DNA of 64,000 bases, taken from Hygrophila difformis. Lineage: Eukaryota > Streptophyta > Magnoliopsida > Lamiales > Acanthaceae. The notes under the pieces were generated by a model that was not told where the DNA came from, searched no databases, and worked only from the letters and a program-made list of their open reading frames with translations. Positions 55,230 through 64,000 of this stretch are shown here, one piece after another (position 1 is the first letter of the stretch; the number at the start of each line of letters is the position of its first letter). The position numbers and the translations under genes were made by a program. The stretch is taken from positions 33,073,383-33,137,382 of the forward strand of contig JAOANR010000006.1 of assembly GCA_030278955.1 (NCBI GenBank). The letters run 5' to 3'.

Positions 55230-58200
55230 ATGTCGATGTTTAAAGATTTTTCCGTTCTCGCTTGGAACGTTCGGGGGCTTATGAATGCCCAGGCTATACG
55301 TGCTTTGGCAGACTGCTTAAGGATTAACCAACCTTCACTGGTTTTTCTATTTGAACCACAGGGGCGGTTCGATCGTCTCCGTAATTTTATGTTGTCTAAG
55401 GGATACATGGCTTTGTGTATCCAGGAGGTCATAGGGCGTGCGGGTGGTATTTGGGCCCTTCTAAAGGTGGGAACGGCTTACTCCTGTAACGTCTTTGAGG
55501 AGGGAGATAGATGTATCACTATTTCCATTACTTTGGATAATTACACATGGTTCTGTACAGGTATCTATGCATATCCCAGCTTCTATCGTCGACGGGAGAA
55601 TTGGGAGTATTTGAAGAATCTCCGGCCTCGCATCAATGGTCCTTGGTACATTATGGGGGACTGGAATGAGGTGCTTCAGAACTCTGAGGTCATTGGGGGA
55701 AACTTCATCCAATCCCGGGCTGATGAGTTTCGTTCTTGCTTGACTGCATGTGGACTATTCCCTGTCCACACAGAAGGATCTCTCTTTTTTTGGTTTCGGG
55801 CGGCGACCGCCAACACCTTTATTAAAAAGAGGCTGGATCGAGGTTTAGCTACGCTTGATTGGTTGCATCTATTTCCAAATGGCCATGTGCAGACATTGCC
55901 GAGGTTATCGTCGGACCATGCACCCCTCTTGCTATCCTGTGGGGATTCTCTTGATAGGAATGCAGCAAGGGTTTTCAGATGGGAGGCTATATGGAGTAAA
56001 ATTCCATATTACTCTCAACTTGTGGTTGATGCCTGGGGTACTCAAGCTGGTGGGTTGTCTACCAGATTGGCAAGATTGAAAGATGCATCCATCCAACACT
56101 GTCAGGGCGAGTTCAAGAAGCTCCGGAATAAAAAGAAGAAGATTATGCGTAGATTGGCAGGGTTGGATCGTGCTATGTCCATAGTGGATTCGATGCGCTA
56201 CATGCTCTTAGAGAGGAAACTGCAGAAAGAGTACCAAGATGTCCTTGATCAAGAGGAAATCTTTTGGTATCAACGTGCGCGAGAAGATTGGATTAGATTG
56301 GGAGATCGGAACACCCGCTTTTTTCATGCACAGGCTAAAGTACACCATCACCGGAGTAAGATTCATGGCCTTTTTGCTGAGGATGGCACTTGGTGCACTG
56401 ATGATGCCACTCTCCAACATTTTGTTAGATCATATTTCATGGCTGTCTTCTCGGATATGGGGGTTTGCCCCAATTTGGATCCGCTGCCTCCGCTCTTGCC
56501 AATTCCTGAGCCAGACAAGGAAGGGCTCGCGTGTCCGTTTCTTCCAGAGGAAGTCGACAAGGCTCTTTCCCAGTCTAAGCCCCTTGCTGCCCCTGGCCCC
56601 GACGGATTCCCTGCAGCCTTTTATAAACAGCATTGGAATGATATTGGTGATGATGTGCGCGATATGGTACAGCAGGCCTTTCTTAACGGCACCTTTGATC
56701 CCATCCTCGCAAAAGCACATATATGTCTTATACCTAAGATCGATGTGCCGAATTCGATCAAGCAGTTCCGCCCGATCACCTTGTGTAACATGGCCTATAA
56801 ATTTATTTCTAAGGTGGCGGTGAATAGGCTTCAGCCTATGCTAAGCAAATATATCTCTCCCCTTCAGTCCGCATCCTTGCCGGGACGAGGCACCATGGAT
56901 AATGCTATTATTGTGCAGGAGTTGGTTTATGCTTTATCTCGGCCTCAGTCGAAGAAAAAGGCTATTATTCTCAAAATAGATCTAGAAAAAGCCTATGATC
57001 ATGTGCGTTGGCCTTTTCTTGAAGAATGCCTATGCCAGATGGAGATCCCTGAATCTTTGAGAAAAATCATTATGTTTTGTGTGGCTTCCCCCGAATTCTC
57101 TATTATTTGGAATGGGGTAGCGCTGGAGAGCTTTAGACCGACACGTGGGCTTCGGCAAGGCGATCCTCTCTCGCCTTATTTGTTTAACGTCGTCATGGAG
57201 CGCCTCTCGATAGCGATTAACAGGGAGGTTGAGCTTAAGCATTGGAGGCCGGTCAAACTGTCTAAACGAGGAGAGGGTATATCACATATTATGTTCGCCG
57301 ACGACTTCATTTTATGTACCCACGCTGATGAAGATAGTATTGCATCCCTGGCCACGACACTTCAAGCGTTTGCGAGCTGGTCTGGTCTTAAAATTAATCC
57401 AGCGAAGTCGAGAGCCTTTGCCTCTCGGAATGTGTCCGAGAATGAACGTGCATGGCTTTCTGCCTCCATGCCTATGGCGTTCACTGATCATTTAGGGAAC
57501 TATTTGGGGTTCCACATACAGCATGGCAGGGTCTCAGGACATAACTTTGATTATATTTTGGAGAATATGGATAAACGATTATCTATGTGGGCGATGCATC
57601 TTCTTAACAAGCCGGGACGGATCACTCTTGCCCGACATGTCTTAGCCTCCATCCCAATCTATCCAATGCAAATTGGGTGGCTACCGGCCTCCACATGTCA
57701 TATGATCGATCAACGTATTCGCAAATTTGTTTGGAAAGATCGGCAGGGGCACGGCCTGCACCTTGTTAACTGGGATCGGATTGCCCTCCCTAGAGCGGCT
57801 GGAGGTCTCGGATTTCGACAGGCCTGGCATGCTAATATATCATTACTTGGCAAGCTCGTACATGAGTTCTTTCTGGGGCGCACGAAAAGGTGGAGTGCTG
57901 AATTGCGGCCTATCTATATGCCACGAGACACATCGTTTGCTGATCTCAAAACATCAGGATCCTTTACTTGGAGAAGCCTTCGGAAGGCAGCCTTGAAGTT
58001 ACTTGGGGGGTTCTCTTATAAGCTTGGGAATGGTATGAGCTCCCTATGGTTTACTCCTTGGCTTAATGGAAAATTATTGGGACCAAGGTTGCCAATTATT
58101 GAGGTGAATGAATATGATCTGCGAGTATCCAATTATTGAGGTGACATTATCCAAGAGCACGGCTGGGATCTCTCCAACATCCAATCTCCCATCCCTCAGG

Positions 58201-59318
58201 ATGTTCGGGATGAAATTCTTCAGCGTCCCCCGCCTTTCCTGCACAATAATTCTAGGGATGGTTGGTGTTGGAAGATGACCAATTTTGGTATGTACTCGGC
58301 CAAATCAGGGTATTCCTTCTTGGTGCAGGAGGTTGCTGGTGAGAAAGATTGGGCGTGGATATGGAATTCCAAGTGGCCTGAGAGGATCTGCTTCCTGATC
58401 TGGTTGGTGGCGTGGGAAGCTCTCCCATGCAACTATCTTCGCTTCAGTCGACAGCTTGCCAACTCTCCTTTATGTCAAATTTGCGGGGATGATATTGAGG
58501 ACTGGAAACATTGTCTCTTTTCCTGCCCTTGGACTAATGAGGTGTGGCGATTGATTGGTGTTGACATCCCCTTGGACCTTGGTACAATTGACAGACCTTG
58601 CATACGCTTATGGATAAGAGGTATGATCCGTGTATATGGTGTGAACTTTCTTGCGGGCATGTGGAATATTTGGTGTGAGCGCAACTCTAGGGTTTTCCAG
58701 GCCAAAGCTTCGAGTCCTCAAGCGATCCTTCGACATATCCTCCACTTGGCTGACTCCATGAGGCGACAGCAGCCTGGCCCTCAACAATCACAGGTTGATC
58801 ATCGTCTCACATGTTGGAATATGGGGGATTGGGATGGCATCTTTCTCCACACCGATGGCTCTTTCCTCGGGAGTTCGAAACGTGCTGGCTTCGGTGTTGT
58901 CTTGAGAAATGGAAACGGTAGTTGGATCATTGGAGCGTCTGGCTACATGGGAGATGCCACGGTGCTGCAAGCTGAAGTGGCCGGTATCATGCATGGGCTC
59001 CAGCTTGCGGTGGATCAAGGGATCAACAGAATTTGTGTTTGTTGCGATTCCTTAGAGGCCATTCGGCTGGTGCATTCATCATGGAGTGATCACCACTTAT
59101 TATCGAATTATCTTACCCGGATTAGAGAGCTTCGAAGTCAATTCCAAGTTTGCCGTATTCAACATATTTTAAGGGAGGGTAATGCAGTCGCGGACTTCCT
59201 TGCTAAAAGGGGTGCTGAAGATGAGCTGTTCTTCACCACGTGGGCATTTCCACCGGATCTTCTTAAGCCTATTCTCAGTGCGGATACACAAGGGACTTGG
59301 TTCCCTCGAGCACGTTGA
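55230..59318 (+). pseudogene. LINE D ORF2: endonuclease, RT, zf-RVT and RNase H, one in-frame stop
   Basis: Start taken at ATG 55230 (MSMFKDF). AP-type endonuclease with WNVRGL, GDWNE (about residue 140) and SDHAP (about 228); RT with PGPDGFP and FADD (about 690), including RGLRQGDPLSPY; zf-RVT with CQICGD (about 1088); C-terminal RNase H with TDGS (about 1208), QAEVAG, CDS and AVADFLA, so all four acidic residues are present. The frame is open for 1362 codons except for TGA at 58137-58139 (codon 970), between the RT/thumb region and zf-RVT. The stop lies within the second copy of a 16-bp local repeat. Confidence 0.9.
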
Positions 59319-59407
59319 TTTCCTTTTGTTCCTGTTCCTTTATTTTTCTTTTTTTTGACTTTGTATTTCTTTTTTCCTAGCCATGTTCTGGCTGCTCAGC
59401 TAAAAAA
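59319..59407 (+). other. 3' UTR and A run of LINE D
   Basis: T-rich 3' UTR ending CTGCTCAGCT followed by eight A residues (59402-59409), then the right target-site duplication. Confidence 0.75.
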
Positions 59408-59423
59408 AACAAACAGCCATGTC
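59408..59423. repeat. target-site duplication of LINE D (right)
   Basis: AACAAACAGCCATGTC, matching 32448-32463. Confidence 0.85.
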
Positions 59424-60022
59424 TGACCATCATAAATATAGAAAGTGGATAGATAGATCATAAAGGAGTAGACCACCCAAGCATTCATGCCTCTCAATAA
59501 CTGTCAATTATGACATATATATAAATAGTTCTAAGCCAAAAGCCCCATCATTTGGGTGCATAAACCCCATGGTCATGGAGAGAGAAAAACTGTTAACACA
59601 ATAATATCCTCCTTCACTAAATCACCTTCTAGTTATTATTCTTTAAAATGTACGTGAACATCTGCAAGGTTTGTAAAAGCAATACAACGTATACCACTTT
59701 CAAGACATATAACACTTTCAAGTACTTAATAGCATGTAATGTGGCCTAGTTAATCACATCGCCCATTGGCAACCTAGAACCCTAGAAAAATAAAAGTTGG
59801 TGAGTTGTTGCACTTTCCCAATAACATATTGTAAAATTATGATAATTTCCAATAAATGTGAACAAAGACCTATAGAGTCAAATCCAATGCATAAAACTTC
59901 ACTAGTTGGGCAGAATTCATGAATTACAGACCTTTAAGGTGAGTGAGCCCTCCATGAATTCGTAGACATCTCTCCAGGTCCAACTTTAGCAAGTTAACCA
60001 GGGCAGATAAGGAACTGATTCC
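59424..60022. other. intergenic DNA
   Basis: AT-rich, no supported feature. It is the continuation of the sequence left of LINE D. Confidence 0.4.
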
Positions 60023-60027
60023 GTTAG

Positions 60028-60342
60028 TGTTGGAAAACGGCATAAACGTCAAATGCCGTATTTGTTGAAGCCATCAAAGTAATAGTACGGCGCCATCCGA
60101 GTTGATTTCTCATCTACGGCGCCGAAAGTATTGAAGCCACCGCAAGAACAGTTTAGCATATGTTCGTTGTCTGTTATATGTTTTCATTTTTATAAATAGG
60201 TATTTCGATTGTTGTAATTCTCAGAGCGAAGCAAAGCAAGAAATCTAAAGCAGCTTTAGCTAAACAACTCTCCGCTTTTGGTTATCCTCTTTAGATATCA
60301 AAAGTGTAAAGTGTCTTGTGTGTGTGAGATATCAAATATACA
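60028..60342 (+). repeat. 5' LTR of the Copia element (315 bp)
   Basis: Starts TGTTGGAAAACGG and ends ATACA just before the primer site. TATA box TATAAATAGG at 60191-60200. Contains GGCGCCG-type palindromic bits near 60090-60125. Confidence 0.85.
60191..60200 (+). promoter_or_regulatory. TATA box of the Copia LTR
   Basis: TATAAATAGG in a T-rich context, 150 nt before the LTR end. Confidence 0.7.
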
Positions 60343-60345
60343 AAT

Positions 60346-60358
60346 TGGTATCAGAGCC
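60346..60358 (+). other. primer binding site (initiator tRNA-Met)
   Basis: TGGTATCAGAGCC, three bases after the LTR end. Confidence 0.95.
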
Positions 60359-60986
60359 TGAGTGATCCGAACTCAGAGCAAAACAGGTTTGAGTATAAAC
60401 ACTCAAATTAAAAGAATTAAATTAAATTTACCATCCTGGTCTCCTCGTGCTGCTGTCCACCGCCGGCTCTTCGTGAGAAGCTGCCACCAGCACAGTCCCT
60501 CCACCTTCCGCCGTTGCGTCTCCAACGCCAAGCTGTCTACACAGCCGCACTGCAGCAGCTGCTCTCCCATCCAGCAATTCCACGTCTAACCACTCCAGTA
60601 CCTTTGACTCCAGGACCGGTCCCGACCAAACACCGAACGCCGATCATTATCCCCTGCCGAGCGTTGCCCCTTCGTTGTGAAACCAACGTTCACACCAGTT
60701 CTCTCTCTGTCTTATTCCACTTTGAAGACTGAAGCAGGGCAAAGTGAAGCAACATTGGTGGGCTTAGCTGGCATTTATTGAAAGCAAGGGAGAAAGTAAA
60801 GGAATTGGTAGTTGCACAATTAATTCGGTTGAAACCAAAAGCCTGACAAAGCTTTCAATTGGAATTAATTGTTGGTTTAACTATATATATATTATATTTG
60901 AAATATATATATATATTTTTAAAAAAAAGATATATATATATATATATATTATTTATCCAGGTCAAATTGCGAATATTACGGGACAA
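60359..60986 (+). other. long leader of the Copia element
   Basis: About 630 nt before gag. A C-rich block (60430-60735) of different base composition is followed by an AT dinucleotide tract (60880-60951). Frames at 60362-60589 and 60514-60732 carry no domain. The block could be inserted sequence. Confidence 0.5.
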
Positions 60987-63900
60987 ATGTCACTGCCGCA
61001 GCTTACGAAAGCAAATTACGATAAATGGAGTATTCAAATTAAAGCCCTTCTTGGAGCTCAAGATGCATGGGACGTGGTTCAAAATGGTTTTGTAGAACCA
61101 GAAAATACCGGGAAATTAACTGCAGCAGAACAAAAAGCATTGAAAGATGCACAGTCCAAAGATAGCGGAGCCCTGTACATGTTATTCCGAGCCGTTGACG
61201 AATCAGGCTTCAAAAAAATATCCGGTGCCACCACCTCAAAAGAAGCGTGGGACATCCTTGAAAAATCATTCAAAGGAGCCGACCGGGTAAAGCAAGTGCG
61301 TCTCCAAACCCTTCGTGGAGAGCTTGAAAGCATGAAAATGAAGGAGTCAGAAAACGTGTCCGACTACATCACACGTGTCCAGACCGTGGCAAACCACCTC
61401 AATCGGAATGGAGAAGAATTGTCCGATGCCAGAATTGTGGAGAAAATATTGAGATCATTAACTAATGATTTCGAAAATGTTGTGTGCGCGATTGAAGAAT
61501 CGAAAGACCTCAAAGTGCTCACTGTTGAAGAGCTCGTTGGATCTCTCGAAGCACATGAACAAAGAAAAAAGAAAAAGAAAGATGAGTCACTCGAGCAGGC
61601 ACTCCAGACCAAGGCATCAATTAAAGATGAAAAGGTTCTCTACTCTCGAAACTTTCGGGGGAGAGGACAAGACCGTGGAAATCGTGGACATGGTCTTGGT
61701 ATCCAAAGCAATAATTATGAAAGGTACCGGAGGGACAAATTCGAATCAAGCCAAGCAAACTGGCGTGGAAGAGGACGCGCTGGAGGAAGAGGCGGTCGAT
61801 CAAATTTCTCCAACGTCAAATGCCAAAAGTGCCACAAATATGGTCATCATTCCGACGACTGCAACAACGAGGGTTGTTACAATTGTGGCAAGATGGGACA
61901 CTTTGCAAAAGAATGTCGGGCCAACAAACGAGTGGAAGAGACAACCAACCTAGTCATGGAAGACAAAGCAAATGGAGGTGTTCTCATGATGGCGCACAAC
62001 GATGTCAACGATGACACATCCTGGTACCTCGATTCTGGAGCAAGCAACCACATGTGCTATGATGAGCATCTATTCAAAGAAATGCAGAAAGTTGACAATG
62101 GTCATGTATCATTCGGAAATGCATCAAAAGTGCAAGCCAAAGGCCGTGGTACGATATGTTTCACACAGAATGATGGCTTGATAGGGACAATCCAAGATGT
62201 CTACTATGTCCCAGATCTCAAAAACAACATCTTGAGTCTTGGCCAACTCGCAGAGAAAGGATACTCAACCTTTCTAAACGATCAGTTGCTGCAGCTGAAA
62301 GACAAGCAAGGACGTCTGATAGCTCGAGTCGAAATGGAGAGAAATCGAATGTACAAGTTGAACCTGCGAAGCTTGCAAGGGAAATGCTTACAAGTCAAAG
62401 AAGTAGATAAAGCGTCGCTATGGCATCACCGCTTTGGCCACTTACATTATGATGGCCTGAAAAAGCTAGTGAAGATGAAGATGGTGAAAGGACTGCCTAG
62501 CATGGATTTTGGAGGAGAATTTTGTGAAGATTGTGTACTCGGGAAGCAAACAAGATCCTCATTTCAAAAGAAGGCCGAATATGAAGCGAAGCATCCGCTT
62601 GAGCTGATACACACCGATATATGTGGACCAATTACTCCCGAATCTTTCAGCGGAAAGAGATACTTCATCTCTTTCATCGATGATTTCTCCCGAAGGACGT
62701 GGGTCTATTTGCTGAAAGAAAAATCCGAGGCATTCAAGGTGTTCAAAATATTCAAGGCGAGTGTTGAAAAAGAAACTGGCAGATCCATCAAAGCAATTCG
62801 ATCTAATAGAGGAGGCGAATACACCTCGACAGCCTTCCGAGAGTACTGTGAACAAGAAGGCATAAGAAGATTTCTGACAGCACCATACTCGCCCCAACAG
62901 AATGGCGTAGCTGAAAGGAAGAATCGGACTATCCTAGACATGGTTCGATCGATGTTGAAAAGCAAGAAGATGCCGAAAGAATTCTGGGCAGAAGCTGTGA
63001 TGTGCGCAGTCTACATACAGAATCGGTGTCCACACATGAAGTTGAAGAATCGAACACCACTGGAAGCATGGAGTGGTAAGAAGCCTACCGTCTCTCATCT
63101 AAAAATATTCGGTAGTGTAGCCTATGCACATGTACCAGATCCGCGAAGGATGAAGCTGGAAGATAAAAGCAAAGCATATGTTTTTATCGGATATGATGGA
63201 CTGACAAAAGGGTATAAGCTATATGACCCGATAAGCAAGAAGGTGATCGTGAGTCGAGATGTGCGAGTGAATGAAGCAAGTGAATGGGACTGGAATAACT
63301 CAACAGAAGTTACCAACAAAGTCGGAGAATCGTCAGCTATTGTTCCGACAATTATACCGATAAATCCTGAAATTGTCGAAGAAAATGAAGAAGAAGATGA
63401 GCCACGACAACCCCGAATGAGAAGTCTCCAAGATTTATACGACTCTACAGAGGTACATCTTGTATGTTTGTTGGCAGATGCTGAAAATATCAAGTATGAA
63501 GATGCTGTACTAGATGAAAAATGGAAGTTAGCCATGGATGAAGAAATTGAAGCAATCGAGCGCAATAACACATGGGAGCCCACTGAATTGCCCAAAGGAA
63601 GTCAGGCCATTGGAGTGAAATGGGTTTATAAGAAAAAGATGAATGCACAAGGGGAGATTGAAAGATACAAAGCTCGGCTTGTCGCAAAGGGATACAAGCA
63701 AAAGGAAGGAATCGATTATGATGAAGTCTTTGCCCCTGTCGCAAGAATGGAGACAATCCGGCTACTCATTTCTCAAGCTGCTCAGTACAAATGGCCAATA
63801 TTCCAAATGGATGTCAAGACAGCGTTCTTAAATGGTGTACTCGAAGAAGAAGTCTACATTGAGCAACCACCAGGTTATCTGAAACTTGGAGGAGAAACGA

Positions 63901-64000
63901 AGGTGTTGAAGTTGAAGAAAGCGCTTTACGGGCTAAAGCAAGCACCGCGAGCGTGGAATACTCGCATTGATGCATATCTCAAGGAGAATGAGTTTGAGCA
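60987..64000 (+). CDS. Copia gag-pol polyprotein (partial, at least 1004 codons)
   Basis: Read from ATG 60987 with no stop to the window end. Gag opens [18 protein letters not shown], with two CCHC knuckles, [14 protein letters not shown] and [14 protein letters not shown] (about residues 278 and 297). Protease motif [11 protein letters not shown] (about 346). Integrase: HHCC finger from about 480, first Asp in HTDICGP (about 542), Glu 643 in NGVAERKN. The second catalytic position, residue 607, is Asn (AAT, 62805-62807) instead of the invariant Asp of the DD35E triad, so strand transfer is expected to be dead. RT begins near 877 with [11 protein letters not shown] (about 940); the YVDD box is outside the window. 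Confidence 0.95.
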   Translation, partial: MSLPQLTKANYDKWSIQIKALLGAQDAWDVVQNGFVEPENTGKLTAAEQKALKDAQSKDSGALYMLFRAVDESGFKKISGATTSKEAWDILEKSFKGADRVKQVRLQTLRGELESMKMKESENVSDYITRVQTVANHLNRNGEELSDARIVEKILRSLTNDFENVVCAIEESKDLKVLTVEELVGSLEAHEQRKKKKKDESLEQALQTKASIKDEKVLYSRNFRGRGQDRGNRGHGLGIQSNNYERYRRDKFESSQANWRGRGRAGGRGGRSNFSNVKCQKCHKYGHHSDDCNNEGCYNCGKMGHFAKECRANKRVEETTNLVMEDKANGGVLMMAHNDVNDDTSWYLDSGASNHMCYDEHLFKEMQKVDNGHVSFGNASKVQAKGRGTICFTQNDGLIGTIQDVYYVPDLKNNILSLGQLAEKGYSTFLNDQLLQLKDKQGRLIARVEMERNRMYKLNLRSLQGKCLQVKEVDKASLWHHRFGHLHYDGLKKLVKMKMVKGLPSMDFGGEFCEDCVLGKQTRSSFQKKAEYEAKHPLELIHTDICGPITPESFSGKRYFISFIDDFSRRTWVYLLKEKSEAFKVFKIFKASVEKETGRSIKAIRSNRGGEYTSTAFREYCEQEGIRRFLTAPYSPQQNGVAERKNRTILDMVRSMLKSKKMPKEFWAEAVMCAVYIQNRCPHMKLKNRTPLEAWSGKKPTVSHLKIFGSVAYAHVPDPRRMKLEDKSKAYVFIGYDGLTKGYKLYDPISKKVIVSRDVRVNEASEWDWNNSTEVTNKVGESSAIVPTIIPINPEIVEENEEEDEPRQPRMRSLQDLYDSTEVHLVCLLADAENIKYEDAVLDEKWKLAMDEEIEAIERNNTWEPTELPKGSQAIGVKWVYKKKMNAQGEIERYKARLVAKGYKQKEGIDYDEVFAPVARMETIRLLISQAAQYKWPIFQMDVKTAFLNGVLEEEVYIEQPPGYLKLGGETKVLKLKKALYGLKQAPRAWNTRIDAYLKENEFE

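Larger units (their letters stand above)
32464..59407 (+). mobile_element. LINE D, full-length plant L1-type, split by E2
   Basis: The LINE consists of 32464-32514 (5' UTR start) and 53436-59407, interrupted by E2. Rejoined length is about 6.0 kb. It has a 5' UTR, ORF1, ORF2 with endonuclease, RT, zf-RVT and RNase H, a 3' UTR and a short A run (59402-59409). Matching target-site duplications outside both ends show it inserted as one piece before E2 landed in its 5' UTR. Confidence 0.85.
60028..64000 (+). mobile_element. Ty1/Copia retrotransposon (partial, cut by right edge)
   Basis: 5' LTR, tRNA-Met primer site, long leader, and a gag-protease-integrase-RT frame still open at the window end. 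The order integrase before RT defines Copia. GTTAG (60023-60027) precedes the LTR; its partner lies outside. Confidence 0.95.

Overview
The window is nuclear DNA from a flowering plant, probably a eudicot. It holds AT-rich intergenic sequence, LTR retrotransposons of the Athila (Ty3/Gypsy) and Ty1/Copia types, plant L1-type LINEs with DUF4283/zinc-knuckle ORF1 proteins, a CTCCCTCCGTCCC-type MITE and a tRNA-like SINE. I see no conserved single-copy host gene, rRNA, tRNA or CRISPR array. The only non-retroelement-like coding potential is an F-box-like gene lying inside an LTR retrotransposon. I cannot name the species.

Layout, left to right. 1-5794: minus-strand Athila-like element (E1), cut by the left edge, with gag, a tRNA-Asp primer site and a 3.6 kb 5' LTR. 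5795-7714: tail of another element, with a TGGCGGC minisatellite, an antisense promoter, a hairpin, a purine tract and a 646-bp LTR. 7715-11408: degraded minus-oriented LTR-element remains. 11409-28175: a tandem array M-LINE-M-LINE-M with a unit of about 6.95 kb. M is a 2.9 kb piece carrying LTR promoter/U5, a tRNA-Met primer site and leader; LINE is a 3'-truncated 4.1 kb LINE; everything points the same way (minus). 28176-32447: intergenic DNA with degenerate tandem repeats, a MITE, a SINE and a probable solo LTR. 32464-59407: a full-length plus-strand LINE (LINE D) whose 5' end is split by a 20.9 kb Athila-like element (E2, 32515-53430). 60028-64000: plus-strand Ty1/Copia element, cut by the right edge.

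The nesting at 32448-59423 can be read from the sequence. LINE D has a 16-bp target-site duplication (32448-32463 and 59408-59423). E2 has two 4880-bp LTRs and a 5-bp duplication, CATGG (32510-32514 and 53431-53435), inside the LINE 5' UTR. E2 encodes a gag-protease-RT-RNase H-integrase polyprotein interrupted by one TGA.

The most unusual feature is between pol and the 3' LTR of E2. A second copy of the PPT/LTR-start junction (43634-43653) is followed by a U3-like layout: about 340 nt, then an array of AATTCGAATT palindromes, then a TATA box. This stands in front of a predicted two-exon gene for an F-box-like protein of about 272 residues. The same palindrome arrays sit upstream and downstream of the TATA box in the LTRs of both E1 and E2. 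The element therefore looks like a giant-LTR Athila relative that carries an F-box-like gene behind a diverged LTR-type promoter.
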